From: Sphingobacterium sp. UBA4616
GTDB lineage: Bacteria; Bacteroidota; Bacteroidia; Sphingobacteriales; Sphingobacteriaceae
Length of the DNA: 64,000 nucleotides
Direction of reading: 5' to 3'
NCBI GenBank assembly: GCA_002386525.1
Contig: DGIS01000034.1
Location: forward strand, 60,230-124,229
Positions 36,053-45,819 of this stretch are shown here, piece after piece. Under the pieces are notes generated by a model. It was given only the letters and a program-made list of their open reading frames with translations, was not told where the DNA came from and did no database searches. The translations under genes and the position numbers were made by a program. Position 1 is the first letter of the stretch. Each line of letters begins with the position of its first letter.

Positions 36053-37459
36053 ATGTCCAAAATTTCCCAGACGCTACTCTGTCTATGTTACCTCCTGCTG
36101 GGCCAAAATCTGTTTGCGCAAACCAGTTTTTCAAAAAAAGTACTCGAGCAGAGCCAGCTCGATTTTGTCAATCTAGGATTTGGCATGTTTATCCATTATG
36201 GTATGCCAACTTTTATGGAACAGGACTGGTCCGATCCCAATGCTGCTCTTGAATTGTTCAAATCGCCCAAACTCAATGCAGATCAATGGGCCAAAGCGGC
36301 CAAATCGGCAAATATGAGTTATGGCTGCCTGACAACCAAGCACCACAGCGGCTTCCCGATCTGGAAGACCAAAACCACAGACTACAATGTCATGAATACA
36401 CCTTTGCACCGTGATGTTGTCAAGGAGTTTACTGAAGCCTTTCGCAAAAATGGCCTTCGGGTTATGTTGTATTATTCGATACTGGATATGCACCAAGGTA
36501 TACGGCCGCACACCATTACCAAAGCCCATATCCAGCTGATCAAAGATCAGCTGACCGAATTGCTCACCCAATATGGAGAAATTGACGCCTTGGTGATTGA
36601 TGGCTGGGATGCACCTTGGTCACGCATTTCTTACGATGATGTTCCTTTCGATGACATCTATTACCTTGTCAAATCATTACAGCCCAAATGCCTATTGATG
36701 GATCTCAATTCCGCAAAATACCCCGGTGATGCCCTCTTTTATACAGATATCAAATCTTACGAACAAGGAGCGGGGCAATTTATTTCCAAAGAACACAACA
36801 AACTCCCTGCTATGGCCTGCCTTCCCTTGCAGCAGAATTGGTTCTGGAAAACCTCATTCCCAAATACTGCCGTTAAGGATGTCAATGAGCTGGTTGAGAA
36901 ATTCATTATCCCCTACAACAGTGCCTATTGCAACTTTATGCTTAATGTAGCTCCAAACAGTGATGGTCTCGTGGATCAGAATGCGCTCGATGCCTTGAAA
37001 AAAATCGGCACATTGTATAAAAACAGGCCCAACTACAGTACTTTACCCAGCTACCAAGCTCCTATTGTCGACCACAATATCGCTAAGCAAGTACCTTCAT
37101 ACAGCAGCTGGAGTGACGATATGAATATCATGGATTTTGCTAACGATGATAACTTTGGAAGCGCTTGGGTCTCCAACCCGCTCGTTCAGGGGGAGCTGTG
37201 GTATGAAATGGATTTTGAACGCAGCAAAAGCTTCAACAGTGTCGTTATTACCGAAGGAAAAGATCATCCTGCACAATACAGTCTATCTTACCTGAAGGAT
37301 GGTAAATGGCAACCTATCGCAGCCAAAGCCGTGCAGCAGGGGCGCATCAAGATCTTTCGCTTTGACCAAGTATTGGGGCAAAAATTACGTTTCAGCATCA
37401 AACCTGAAAAAGATCGCGCTGTCGTTCATGAAATTGGGGTATATCAGGAGCGTCGATAA
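36053..37459 (+). CDS. GH29 alpha-L-fucosidase with C-terminal discoidin-like domain
   Basis: This 468-residue protein has a signal peptide (1-22, LLGQNLFAQ). The GH29 barrel carries GFGMFIHYGMP near residue 43, TTKHHSGFPIW near 95, and ALVIDGWDAP with probable nucleophile Asp183. A C-terminal F5/8-type beta-sandwich (about 350-465, FDQVLGQKLRFSIKPEKD) is likely carbohydrate-binding. It is divergent from the two-component pair and convergent with susD, with a strong terminator between. This GH29 differs from both at the left edge, so it probably belongs to another subfamily. Confidence 0.88.
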   Translation: MSKISQTLLCLCYLLLGQNLFAQTSFSKKVLEQSQLDFVNLGFGMFIHYGMPTFMEQDWSDPNAALELFKSPKLNADQWAKAAKSANMSYGCLTTKHHSGFPIWKTKTTDYNVMNTPLHRDVVKEFTEAFRKNGLRVMLYYSILDMHQGIRPHTITKAHIQLIKDQLTELLTQYGEIDALVIDGWDAPWSRISYDDVPFDDIYYLVKSLQPKCLLMDLNSAKYPGDALFYTDIKSYEQGAGQFISKEHNKLPAMACLPLQQNWFWKTSFPNTAVKDVNELVEKFIIPYNSAYCNFMLNVAPNSDGLVDQNALDALKKIGTLYKNRPNYSTLPSYQAPIVDHNIAKQVPSYSSWSDDMNIMDFANDDNFGSAWVSNPLVQGELWYEMDFERSKSFNSVVITEGKDHPAQYSLSYLKDGKWQPIAAKAVQQGRIKIFRFDQVLGQKLRFSIKPEKDRAVVHEIGVYQERR

Positions 37460-37513
37460 CAGTTCTTTACATATTTTAGCCTAAATATCATATCGTTCGC
37501 CTATCGAAAAATC

Positions 37514-37544
37514 AGAGGCCTCTTGTTTATAGCAAGAGGCCTCT
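37514..37544. terminator. bidirectional terminator between GH29 and susD
   Basis: Perfect 12-bp stem AGAGGCCTCTTG (37514-37525) with CAAGAGGCCTCT (37533-37544) and a 7-nt loop, between two convergent genes. Confidence 0.8.
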
Positions 37545-37574
37545 CGTGGATTTCCAAAACGGATCAAATAATGC

Positions 37575-39341
37575 TTATTTGCTCCAACCCGGATTCTGCG
37601 TCAAATTACTATTCAACACGATTGCTGCAGACGGAATTGGGTAAAGGTATTGTTTGTTGTTGTCGTCCCAAGTACGCTTAACAGCTTTAAACCATTCCAG
37701 GTGATTGTCTGAAGTCATCGTCTGGAAGTTGGTGCTCTTGCCTCCAATGGCCACTTTGGCCACTCCTGCAGGGACAGTGATCGAAGGAGCAGATTTACTG
37801 CCGTCATAAAAGACAACATCAGGTGTACCGTTATGATCGATATCAATCAATTTATCCAACGCTGGAATATAGATACCTGTCCAAGGTAAATTGGCCATTA
37901 GCGGTCCAAGTTTCCAGCGTTTCAAATCGTTGAAACGGAATCCTTCCAGCGCCAGCTCTACCTGTCTTTCCCGGCGGATTTCCAAAAGCACAGGACTGTT
38001 TACTTCAGGAAAGAATGTATTTTTCAGATAGCTATCAACTTTTGTCGGCAAGCTGTTGATTCCACTACTGATCCCTGCTCTAACTCGTAGCGCACCAATG
38101 GTTTTAGACCAGTCCGCATCAGTAAAGGTACCGAGTTCCTGTTTCGCTTCGGCATAATTTAGCAACACCTCCGCATAACGCATTAGCGGCACAGCATTCG
38201 TATTATACCCGCCGTTGTCATAATACGAATCATCCAATGTATACTTAATCGGTTGATAGCCTGTATAGGTGAAACTCGCAAAATTTGGAGGTGCCGCCTG
38301 TCCATTACGCGAGTAACCCGGTGTGCGGATCAACTGTGCAAGCCGCAAGTCACGATTTTGACATTCCTCATAGAACTCCTCCGTCTGAAAGTTGGGTCTA
38401 TCCGTATAAGGGGTACCATCAACATTCAAAAAGGTATTGATAAAGGGTCTTACCAAGCTCAGACGGGGGCCATAGGTAGCCGACGTCCACCACCAATTCG
38501 CATCATTCAACAGCGCAAGATCCTTGCTAAAGGTTACAGCCAGCATAACCTCTTTGGTCACCGGTGCATTGCTTGTAAACAGCATCCGCTGTGAGGTCTT
38601 GGGATCTGCAGAGATATTAAGTCCATAAGGTCCATTTTCCATTAAGATCTTTCCAGCATCTACTGCCATCTGAAAAAATACCTCCGGCTGTGTAGCAAGA
38701 TTGAGTTTATGATATTTACGGAATGTACCCTCAAATAGTGCAATCCTCGTTTTTAGACCAAGTGCAGTCCATTTATTAACCGTACTGCCATCGCCTCCCG
38801 TATTGGTGATATTGGCGTAGGCAAAGTCTAAATCTTCCATGATATGCTTCATGACCACCTCGCGCGAATCGCGTGGTGCCTTGAGGATGTCTGTTTCATC
38901 CACTGCCAGCGGATGATCTACCCAAGGCACATCGCCAAAACGCACCACTTTTTCATAATAAAACCAAGCTCTAAAAAAGCGGGCCAGACCGATATAATTA
39001 TTTTTTATGGCATCAGTCAATTTGGGACTGTTGCACTTAGCGATCAATTGATTGATATTGCGTAAAGTCGTCCACGACCAGCCCGAACTGATCTCCGCGC
39101 TATAAGCGCCACCGACCATAAAATCATTTAGGCTGTTTACGGCCGAATAATCGGCCATTGCATCGCCCTTATAAGCGTCACTTCCCGAAGTGATATTCCG
39201 ATAGAAGGAGTTACTGTAATTTTTTAATCCACTTTCACTACCAAAGATATCTTCTTCGGTAGCTCCTGCCTTTGGCAGCTCATTCAGTTCGCAAGAACTG
39301 AACAAAAGTGCAACAACAGGTATATAAAACAATCTTTTCAT
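37575..39341 (-). CDS. SusD/RagB-family outer-membrane lipoprotein
   Basis: This 588-residue lipoprotein has lipobox LLFSSC with Cys17. SusD markers are NYIGLARFFRAWFYYEKVVRFGDVPW near residue 115, RYAEVLLNYAEAKQELG, ALEGFRFNDLKRWKLG and the terminal NLTQNPGWSK. It follows susC by 12 bp on the minus strand. It is only weakly like the SusD at 5091, so it is likely to bind a different ligand; the nearby convergent GH29 could indicate fucose-bearing glycans. Confidence 0.92.
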   Translation of the reverse strand: MKRLFYIPVVALLFSSCELNELPKAGATEEDIFGSESGLKNYSNSFYRNITSGSDAYKGDAMADYSAVNSLNDFMVGGAYSAEISSGWSWTTLRNINQLIAKCNSPKLTDAIKNNYIGLARFFRAWFYYEKVVRFGDVPWVDHPLAVDETDILKAPRDSREVVMKHIMEDLDFAYANITNTGGDGSTVNKWTALGLKTRIALFEGTFRKYHKLNLATQPEVFFQMAVDAGKILMENGPYGLNISADPKTSQRMLFTSNAPVTKEVMLAVTFSKDLALLNDANWWWTSATYGPRLSLVRPFINTFLNVDGTPYTDRPNFQTEEFYEECQNRDLRLAQLIRTPGYSRNGQAAPPNFASFTYTGYQPIKYTLDDSYYDNGGYNTNAVPLMRYAEVLLNYAEAKQELGTFTDADWSKTIGALRVRAGISSGINSLPTKVDSYLKNTFFPEVNSPVLLEIRRERQVELALEGFRFNDLKRWKLGPLMANLPWTGIYIPALDKLIDIDHNGTPDVVFYDGSKSAPSITVPAGVAKVAIGGKSTNFQTMTSDNHLEWFKAVKRTWDDNNKQYLYPIPSAAIVLNSNLTQNPGWSK

Positions 39342-39353
39342 GTTGATATAAAA

Positions 39354-42300
39354 CTATAAGCCAATAGATAAGTTAAAACTGATGCTCTTCATGATCGGAT
39401 AATTAAATCCGTCACCGGACCCTGTCCCGATTTCAGGATCCGATTTGCCCAGGTTGCCGACATCGAGATCCTTCGTCTTTTTGTAAAGCGGCGACCAGGT
39501 CCATAGGTTTTCACCCGATAGGCCTGCACGAAGACTACTGATTTTTAATCGGTTTGTCACAGACTTAGGAAAGCTGTACCCGATCTGTAAGTTTTTCATC
39601 CGAATATAGGCCACATTTTGCAGGTACCTCGTTTGGGGTGTTGTTTTAATAGACTCGTTATAGCCGGCATAACGTGGGAAATAACCATTCGGATTATCTG
39701 CTGTCCAGTAATTATTGAGATGCCATTCCGGTAAATTGTTATAAGGTCTATTGTACTGTCCCCAGAAAATCGACTCATTGCTCGGATACCAGTTCTGCTT
39801 CCCTACTCCCTGGAAAAATGAAGAAAAGTAGATCCCCTTCCAATCCAAATTGAGGTTAAAGCTATAGATATACCTTGGATCGGCATTACCGATGGCCGTT
39901 CTATCACCATGACTGTAGATCGTATTGTTTCCATAATCAATCACACCATCGCCATTGAGATCCGTAAAACGGACATCTCCCGGATAGATTGTTCCATTGT
40001 TGGACGATTTGATCAGTTTTTGTTTTGCTGCTCCATCAATCTCCGCCTGATTCTGGAATAACCCCTGGGTTACATAACCCCAGATCTCACCAATCCGCTG
40101 TCCTTCGTAATAGGAACCGTCTTTGATTAAACCTTCCTTATTCTCATAACGGTCTATGTTGGATTTATAATCTGCCAGCGTTCCACGCACAGACCAGTTA
40201 AACGGACTGCCATTAAGGTCGAATCGATCCTTATAAGTCAAGCTCAGTTCAAAACCTTTGGTTGTCATATCCGCATAGTTCCCTTTTGGTGACTCCGCTC
40301 CAAAAATATCCGGCAATGCAACACCTAGGGTATACATATTGAGGGTCTTGCGCTGATAGATATCTCCGGTCAAGGTTAATTTCCCATTTAAGGAAGATAG
40401 GTCAAGACCTAAATTGGCCGTACGCGCGGTTTCCCAAGTCAAGTTATCCGGAATAACTTTAGGCACCGAGGTATAGGCAGGTTTCTGACCATTTAGCACC
40501 CGGTCCATAATCTTAATTTCGTAAATATCCAGATAGGAATAAGGATCCACATTACCATTACCCAAAGAACCATACGAAGCCCTTAGCTTCAGGTCGGACA
40601 GCGCCTTTTTGTCCACTTGGAAGAAAGGTTCTTCCGATATACGCCAGCCTACGGATGCAGACGGGAACAATCCCCACCGTTGGTTGGTCGGGAATTTGGA
40701 CGAACCATCATACCGGCCATTGAATTCAAAAAGATAACGGTCTTTGAAGATGTAATTGGCCCGCATAAATACACCGACATTGCGGTATTTGTTATATCCC
40801 GCCGTTGCTGTGGTATTCTGCCCCACCGCCAGGTTGATATTTTCTACGTCGTCATTAAGCAGACCGGTCTTGGTGATATAGGTTGAATTATAAGTCCGTT
40901 GCTCATAATTATAACCGAGCAAACCTTTAAAGTAATGGTCACCTATTGTACGTTCATATTCACTGTAAAGATTTCCGAACAAGTAACGGTAACGTTGGTC
41001 TACCTGATAAATATTATCATTCATGCTTGTTTCCAACCGCAGCATTTTTCCCTCCTGCGTGCTATATGGGACAGGCACACGAACCCTTACCGAACTAAAA
41101 TCACGGTTTCTGAAAGTCAGATCCCCCTTTACGCGGAAAGTATTGTTTAAAAACTTGGTTTCAAAAGACGTAGTATTGCGGAGATCCTGATTGGCTGTAT
41201 TCGTACCGTTTTTGCCGTAGATGAAATCCCCTACGGTGTAAGCTGCCGAGAAACTCATTGATCCGTCGGGATTAAAAATTGGTGAAGAAGGGTGTCCTTC
41301 ATCGGCAATATTACGCCAGATATTACCACCTTCACCCGCTGTGGAAGGATCTCTGTATTTGGCGTAGTTAAAATCGATGTTATTGCTGATCCGCAACCAG
41401 TCTGTCACCTGAAGTCCGGCTTTTGCACGTGTATTATAGGTCTTATATTTATCGCTATTATAGCGGTACATACCGTTATAATCGTAAGCACGGCCAGAAA
41501 TATAGTAATCCATTTTTTCGGAATTACCGCTGATAGAGAGGTTATGATCCTGGACAAAGGTATTGTCCTTGATCAGCATGCCATAATAATCCTCATTACC
41601 ATAGTAAACATAATTGCCCTTATCATCCACCGTGACCTGCTCCGTAATTCCCTGTTCTTTTCTTCTCTTAAATTCCTCCAGCCAATCCGTTGTAAAGATT
41701 TGTGTCTTGTTGAGCTTGCTCGGAATAGAGGAATAATTGTTCCAGGCATTATAGGCTGTAAAGAAATGCGAAGCATATTCGTAGCCATCCGTCACAAATT
41801 TGGGTAAAGCGATCGGTTTCTGAAAAGAGCCACTTCCCGAATAGTTAATAGACGTTTTTCCGGACTTGGCACGTTTGGTTGTGACAAGTACAACCCCGAA
41901 CGTCCCGCGGGAACCATAGATTGCCGATGAAGCGGCATCCTTCAGTGTCGTTACACTTTCGATATCATTGGGATTGATAGCGGAAAGGTCCCCTTCGACA
42001 CCATCGATAAGAACAAGTGCACTCCCTCCCTGACCAATAGAAGTTGTACCACGGATATTGAAACTTGGCGCCCGATTGGGTTTACCATCAGCCGGGGTTA
42101 CATTTAGGTTGGGAATTACCCCTTGAAGCATCTGACTTGCATTGCCCAGTACGCGTCCCTCAAAAGCTTCTGAACCCACCTGGTCTACAGCACCGGTAAG
42201 ATTCACTTTTTTCTGCGTACCATAACCGACCACCACGACTTCTTCCAGCTCAGTGTCTTTGGATTCCATATTGATATCGATCTGCCCACCTGTCACATTG

Positions 42301-42590
42301 ACGATCTTTTCACTGTAGCCTATGGCCGTCAATTTGAGTTTTTGCCCTACACTGGCTTCGATCACAAACTGACCTGCACCATTTGTTGAAGTGTTTTTTT
42401 GGCTAGTTAAATTCGTGATAGTGACTCCGGACAAGACTGTTCCGTCTTTACCTTTTACCACCCCTCTTACGGTAAACTGAACTGCAATATCTTGCGTTTC
42501 TTTAGCCAATTTGACATGATTACGCTCTACGTTAGCCCAAGTGGGATACGAGAGACTCAATGCCATACTGATTAGTAATGTCTTTTGCAT
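39354..42590 (-). CDS. SusC/RagA TonB-dependent receptor without STN domain
   Basis: This 1078-residue protein has a signal peptide (1-19, PTWA), then directly a carboxypeptidase-regulatory-like domain (about 40-118, VRGVVKGKDGTVLSGVTI), a plug (LEEVVVVGYGTQKKVNLTGAV) and a barrel ending in SFNLSIGL. Unlike the other two SusC proteins it has no STN domain, and no sigma or FecR gene is adjacent, so its control must be by another route. With SusD it forms a transport pair. Confidence 0.93.
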   Translation of the reverse strand: MQKTLLISMALSLSYPTWANVERNHVKLAKETQDIAVQFTVRGVVKGKDGTVLSGVTITNLTSQKNTSTNGAGQFVIEASVGQKLKLTAIGYSEKIVNVTGGQIDINMESKDTELEEVVVVGYGTQKKVNLTGAVDQVGSEAFEGRVLGNASQMLQGVIPNLNVTPADGKPNRAPSFNIRGTTSIGQGGSALVLIDGVEGDLSAINPNDIESVTTLKDAASSAIYGSRGTFGVVLVTTKRAKSGKTSINYSGSGSFQKPIALPKFVTDGYEYASHFFTAYNAWNNYSSIPSKLNKTQIFTTDWLEEFKRRKEQGITEQVTVDDKGNYVYYGNEDYYGMLIKDNTFVQDHNLSISGNSEKMDYYISGRAYDYNGMYRYNSDKYKTYNTRAKAGLQVTDWLRISNNIDFNYAKYRDPSTAGEGGNIWRNIADEGHPSSPIFNPDGSMSFSAAYTVGDFIYGKNGTNTANQDLRNTTSFETKFLNNTFRVKGDLTFRNRDFSSVRVRVPVPYSTQEGKMLRLETSMNDNIYQVDQRYRYLFGNLYSEYERTIGDHYFKGLLGYNYEQRTYNSTYITKTGLLNDDVENINLAVGQNTTATAGYNKYRNVGVFMRANYIFKDRYLFEFNGRYDGSSKFPTNQRWGLFPSASVGWRISEEPFFQVDKKALSDLKLRASYGSLGNGNVDPYSYLDIYEIKIMDRVLNGQKPAYTSVPKVIPDNLTWETARTANLGLDLSSLNGKLTLTGDIYQRKTLNMYTLGVALPDIFGAESPKGNYADMTTKGFELSLTYKDRFDLNGSPFNWSVRGTLADYKSNIDRYENKEGLIKDGSYYEGQRIGEIWGYVTQGLFQNQAEIDGAAKQKLIKSSNNGTIYPGDVRFTDLNGDGVIDYGNNTIYSHGDRTAIGNADPRYIYSFNLNLDWKGIYFSSFFQGVGKQNWYPSNESIFWGQYNRPYNNLPEWHLNNYWTADNPNGYFPRYAGYNESIKTTPQTRYLQNVAYIRMKNLQIGYSFPKSVTNRLKISSLRAGLSGENLWTWSPLYKKTKDLDVGNLGKSDPEIGTGSGDGFNYPIMKSISFNLSIGL

Positions 42591-42616
42591 TTTTAATCTG
42601 GTTTAGAATTTTGCAC

Positions 42617-42632
42617 CAAAGTTGGTACTTTG
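42617..42632. promoter_or_regulatory. inverted repeat before susC
   Basis: CAAAGT (42617-42622) and ACTTTG (42627-42632) are separated by TGGT, 27 bp before the susC start. It is short and may be chance, but it sits where an operator would be expected in a locus with no adjacent regulator. Confidence 0.3.
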
Positions 42633-42748
42633 ACTTGGTTTATAATTTACCGTAATGTTAATAAATATTTAATTAATACCACCAATATCAACTGCTAAAC
42701 AGAGTATGCAAGGAATTATTTCATATAAATTTAGTTTTTGGTTAATAC

Positions 42749-42790
42749 AAACAGAAAGAACTGCCCATTAGTGAGCAGTTCTTTCTGTTT
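42749..42790 (-). terminator. terminator of the alpha/beta hydrolase gene
   Basis: Perfect 16-bp stem AAACAGAAAGAACTGC (42749-42764) with GCAGTTCTTTCTGTTT (42775-42790), 10-nt loop, 36 bp past the hydrolase stop. It separates that transcript from susC. Confidence 0.8.
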
Positions 42791-42825
42791 GTATCCATGC
42801 CTTTTGGCCAGGAGATTAAACTCCT

Positions 42826-43650
42826 TTAATTTTCTTGAATAAAAGCCAGGATATCTTTGTTAATGGTTTCTGATTCTGTAGTAGGCATTCCATGTGGGAA
42901 TCCGGGATAAGTAATCAATGTACCGTTTTTTACCAGCTCCGCTGCTCTTCTACCTGTTATATCGATCGGCACGATCTGGTCATCCTCACCATGCAGGACG
43001 AGTACAGGAATTTCTACATTTTTTAGTTCCTCAGTGAAATCGGTTTCAGAAAAAGCTTTGACACAATCATATTGAGCTTTTATGCCCCCCATCATCCCTT
43101 GTCGCCACCAGTTGTCCATTACACCTTGTTTCACATCCGCTCCGTCGCGATTATAGCCATAAAAAGCAAGGGTAAAGTCCTGAAAATATTGCTGCCTACG
43201 TGTGGCAGTATTCAATCTTATTTCGTCAAACACTTCCATGGGCACGCCATCGGGGTTGGTTGCGCTCTTAGCCATCGTAGGCGTAACTGCGCTGATCAAC
43301 ACAGCTTTTGAAACACGCGCTGTACCGTGATTGGTTAGATAACGAATCACTTCGCCTCCACCGGTTGAATGGCCAATATGAATAGCGTCTTTTAAATCCA
43401 ATGCTGCTACCAACTGCGCAATATCTGATGCATAGGTATCCATATCGTTCCCGTCCGCAGTCTGTGTCGAACGCCCGTGTCCACGGCGATCGTGCGCAAC
43501 CACACGGTATCCTTTTTGAAGAAAATACATTAGTTGCGCATCCCAGTCATCACTAGATAAAGGCCAGCCGTGATGAAAAACGATCGGTTGCCCTGTACCC
43601 CAGTCCTTATAATAAATTTCTGTTCCGTCTTGAACTTTGAATGTTGCCAT
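42826..43650 (-). CDS. alpha/beta hydrolase, non-heme chloroperoxidase-like
   Basis: This 274-residue cytosolic protein lacks a signal peptide. The catalytic triad is visible: nucleophile in GHSTGG (Ser95), Asp in LVLHGEDDQIVP, and His in GFPHGM. Oxyanion-side HHGWPLSSDDW is typical of bacterial non-heme haloperoxidases and related esterases. It lies 67 bp after the DsbA-like gene in a cluster with peroxiredoxin. Natural substrates of this family are usually esters; peroxidase activity is often a side reaction. Confidence 0.88.
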   Translation of the reverse strand: MATFKVQDGTEIYYKDWGTGQPIVFHHGWPLSSDDWDAQLMYFLQKGYRVVAHDRRGHGRSTQTADGNDMDTYASDIAQLVAALDLKDAIHIGHSTGGGEVIRYLTNHGTARVSKAVLISAVTPTMAKSATNPDGVPMEVFDEIRLNTATRRQQYFQDFTLAFYGYNRDGADVKQGVMDNWWRQGMMGGIKAQYDCVKAFSETDFTEELKNVEIPVLVLHGEDDQIVPIDITGRRAAELVKNGTLITYPGFPHGMPTTESETINKDILAFIQEN

Positions 43651-43717
43651 GATGAATAATTTTACTTTCTTATTTCTGTTATTTAATAATTGAATTGCAA
43701 TCCGTCACTTGATACAC

Positions 43718-44227
43718 TTAGCTTTCGCCCAACACGTGTACCAGATCTTCCGCTCCGCCGTCAAATTTCTGGCCATTGACAAAAAACGTTGGCGTCCCAT
43801 TCACTCCACTCATCATACCACTTTCAAAATCTCCTTCCACACGGTCTAATAACGACTCATCTTTTAGAGCCGATCTGAATTTATCCATGTCTAAATCCAG
43901 CTTTTGGGCCATATCCAGGAGCCATTCGTCATTGAGGGCATTTTGATTTTCAAAGATAGCATCATGCATTTCCCAAAATTTACCCTGAAGTGAAGCTGCT
44001 TCCGCTGCCAGCGCCGCGGATTTGGCATAAGGGTGCATTTCTGACAACGGAAAATTGCGGAAGACAAACCGGATCTGACTTCCGAGTTCAGCCATCATTT
44101 CTTTTATGATAGGATGAGCTGTTCCACAATGTGGGCATTGATAGTCGCCATATTCAACAATGGTCAAATCGGCTTGACCATTACCTAGTATATGGTCAGC
44201 GCTGCTGACTTTTGGTTTTAATGACAT
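43718..44227 (-). CDS. DsbA-like thioredoxin-fold protein, cytosolic
   Basis: This 169-residue protein has redox motif YQCPHCGTAHP (Cys31, Cys34) and the helical insert of DsbA (KFWEMHDAIFENQNALNDEWL), with cis-proline in VNGTPTFFVNGQKF. No signal peptide is seen, so it is expected in the cytosol, unlike classical DsbA. Its start is 2 bp after the peroxiredoxin stop, so the two are cotranscribed and probably act together in thiol-oxidant defence. Confidence 0.85.
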   Translation of the reverse strand: MSLKPKVSSADHILGNGQADLTIVEYGDYQCPHCGTAHPIIKEMMAELGSQIRFVFRNFPLSEMHPYAKSAALAAEAASLQGKFWEMHDAIFENQNALNDEWLLDMAQKLDLDMDKFRSALKDESLLDRVEGDFESGMMSGVNGTPTFFVNGQKFDGGAEDLVHVLGES

Positions 44228-44229
44228 AG

Positions 44230-44691
44230 TTAATTTGATTTAAGATTTTCCAACGCCTCGATAATACCGTCAGCTCCTGGATTAACAGCAGTAGGCGATA
44301 AATAACTCCACGCAATAACACCGTCCTTATCTATCACAAAAAGTGCGCGCTTGCACTCGCCTTCTTCTTCGTCGTAAACACCATATTTCTTGGCAACCTC
44401 ACCTTTGCCTTCAAAATCAGCTAAGAGCGGGAAATGAAGCTTACGCGATTCTGCAAATGCCATATGACACCACTTGCTGTCAACGGAAATGCCCATGATT
44501 TCGGCATCATACTTCTTAAAATACTTAAGCATTTCATTGTACAGGGCCATCTGATCACTGCACACTGGACTCCAGTCTGCCGGATAAAATGCCAGTATCA
44601 CATTGTGTCCTTTGAATTCCGACAATTTAATTTTTTGGTCCGGTGTTGCATACAAGGTAAAATCGGGTGCAACATCATTTTTCTGTAACAT
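44230..44691 (-). CDS. peroxiredoxin (AhpC/TSA family)
   Basis: This 153-residue protein has peroxidatic motif FYPADWSPVC with Cys44. It resembles AhpE/BCP-type peroxiredoxins: a short, cytosolic form with later Cys residues as candidate resolving sites. It reduces hydroperoxides using a thiol donor, for which the DsbA-like protein immediately downstream is a possible partner. Divergent from the SDR gene. Confidence 0.88.
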   Translation of the reverse strand: MLQKNDVAPDFTLYATPDQKIKLSEFKGHNVILAFYPADWSPVCSDQMALYNEMLKYFKKYDAEIMGISVDSKWCHMAFAESRKLHFPLLADFEGKGEVAKKYGVYDEEEGECKRALFVIDKDGVIAWSYLSPTAVNPGADGIIEALENLKSN

Positions 44692-44900
44692 ATTAACGTC
44701 TTTAGAGTTTAACCATCTTTTGATATACCAGTCTAGATAGTATTAGTATCACTATTAAATAAAGCACGCTAAAGCAAAAATTGTTTTAAAGAAAAAACAC
44801 CTTATCCCCGATCTGGCTACAACATTCGTTGATCTGCCTACATCTGTCGTACGGCGATTCACCACCTTTGTACTATTCTTTTATTTAGAAATAGAAACAC

Positions 44901-45752
44901 ATGAAATCACAAAAAGTATGGTTTGTCACTGGTGCCTCTAAGGGATTAGGGCTTAGTTTAGTTAAAGAGCTGCTTGCTCAGGATTACCTTGTCGTTGCCA
45001 CATCGCGGACAAAAAAGGCATTGGAAAATGAAATTGGTGACGTTGAAAATTTTTTACCGCTAGAAGTAGACATTACGAATGACAAAGATGTTGCCCGCGC
45101 AGTACTTTCGGCTGTTGATTATTTCGGAAGAATTGATGTGCTCGTCAATAATGCTGGCTATGGTCAGACCGGCGCACTTGAAGAACTGAGCGAATCAGAA
45201 ACACGCCGCAACTTCGAGGTCAATGTTTTCGGCTCACTAAATGTCATACGCCATATTGCCCCCCATCTGCGCGGTCAGCAATCGGGACACATTTTCAATA
45301 TAGCCTCGATCGGCGGTCTGGTTGGTAATTACCCAGCCTTTGGTGTGTACTGTTCCACAAAATTCGCAGTAGCCGGTTTTAGCGAAGCCCTGGCGACCGA
45401 AATGGAACCTTTTGGTGTACATACAACTGTAGTATATCCGGGATACTTCAGAACCGACTTTCTATCCGAAGGTTCTTTACAAACCGCAGCCAATCCAATC
45501 GCAGCGTACATCACCGCCCGTGAAAGCGAAGCCACGCACCTGCACGAGATCAATGGCAACCAAGTAAACGATCCACAAAAAGCTGCAACGCTATTGATCG
45601 AGGTGAGCAAACTGGAACAACCTCCTGTTCATTTTCTGTTGGGCCAGGATGCGTATGAACTGGCAAAAAATAAAATCAACATGTTGACAGCAGAGATTGA
45701 AAAGTGGAAAAGTTATACAGTATCAACCGGTTTTGACGAATCGGCCAAATAA
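44901..45752 (+). CDS. short-chain dehydrogenase/reductase
   Basis: This 283-residue SDR has the NAD(P)-binding motif TGASKGLG (about 10-17), NNAGYG (about 87-92), and the catalytic Ser with YCSTK (Tyr and Lys, about residues 150-154). The form KTVWFVTGASKGLG is common in classical SDRs annotated as oxidoreductases acting on alcohols or ketones. It precedes an AraC gene by 67 bp on the same strand. The substrate is unknown. Confidence 0.88.
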   Translation: MKSQKVWFVTGASKGLGLSLVKELLAQDYLVVATSRTKKALENEIGDVENFLPLEVDITNDKDVARAVLSAVDYFGRIDVLVNNAGYGQTGALEELSESETRRNFEVNVFGSLNVIRHIAPHLRGQQSGHIFNIASIGGLVGNYPAFGVYCSTKFAVAGFSEALATEMEPFGVHTTVVYPGYFRTDFLSEGSLQTAANPIAAYITARESEATHLHEINGNQVNDPQKAATLLIEVSKLEQPPVHFLLGQDAYELAKNKINMLTAEIEKWKSYTVSTGFDESAK

Positions 45753-45819
45753 TCCATAGCACTTTGTTTACAACAAGGACATTAGCTGCCAATAAAAGAA
45801 AATAAGTAAATTTACACAT

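Noticed and set aside
41292..41807. 171-codon open frame antisense to susC
   Set aside because: Hydrophobic, low-complexity shadow of beta-barrel codons.
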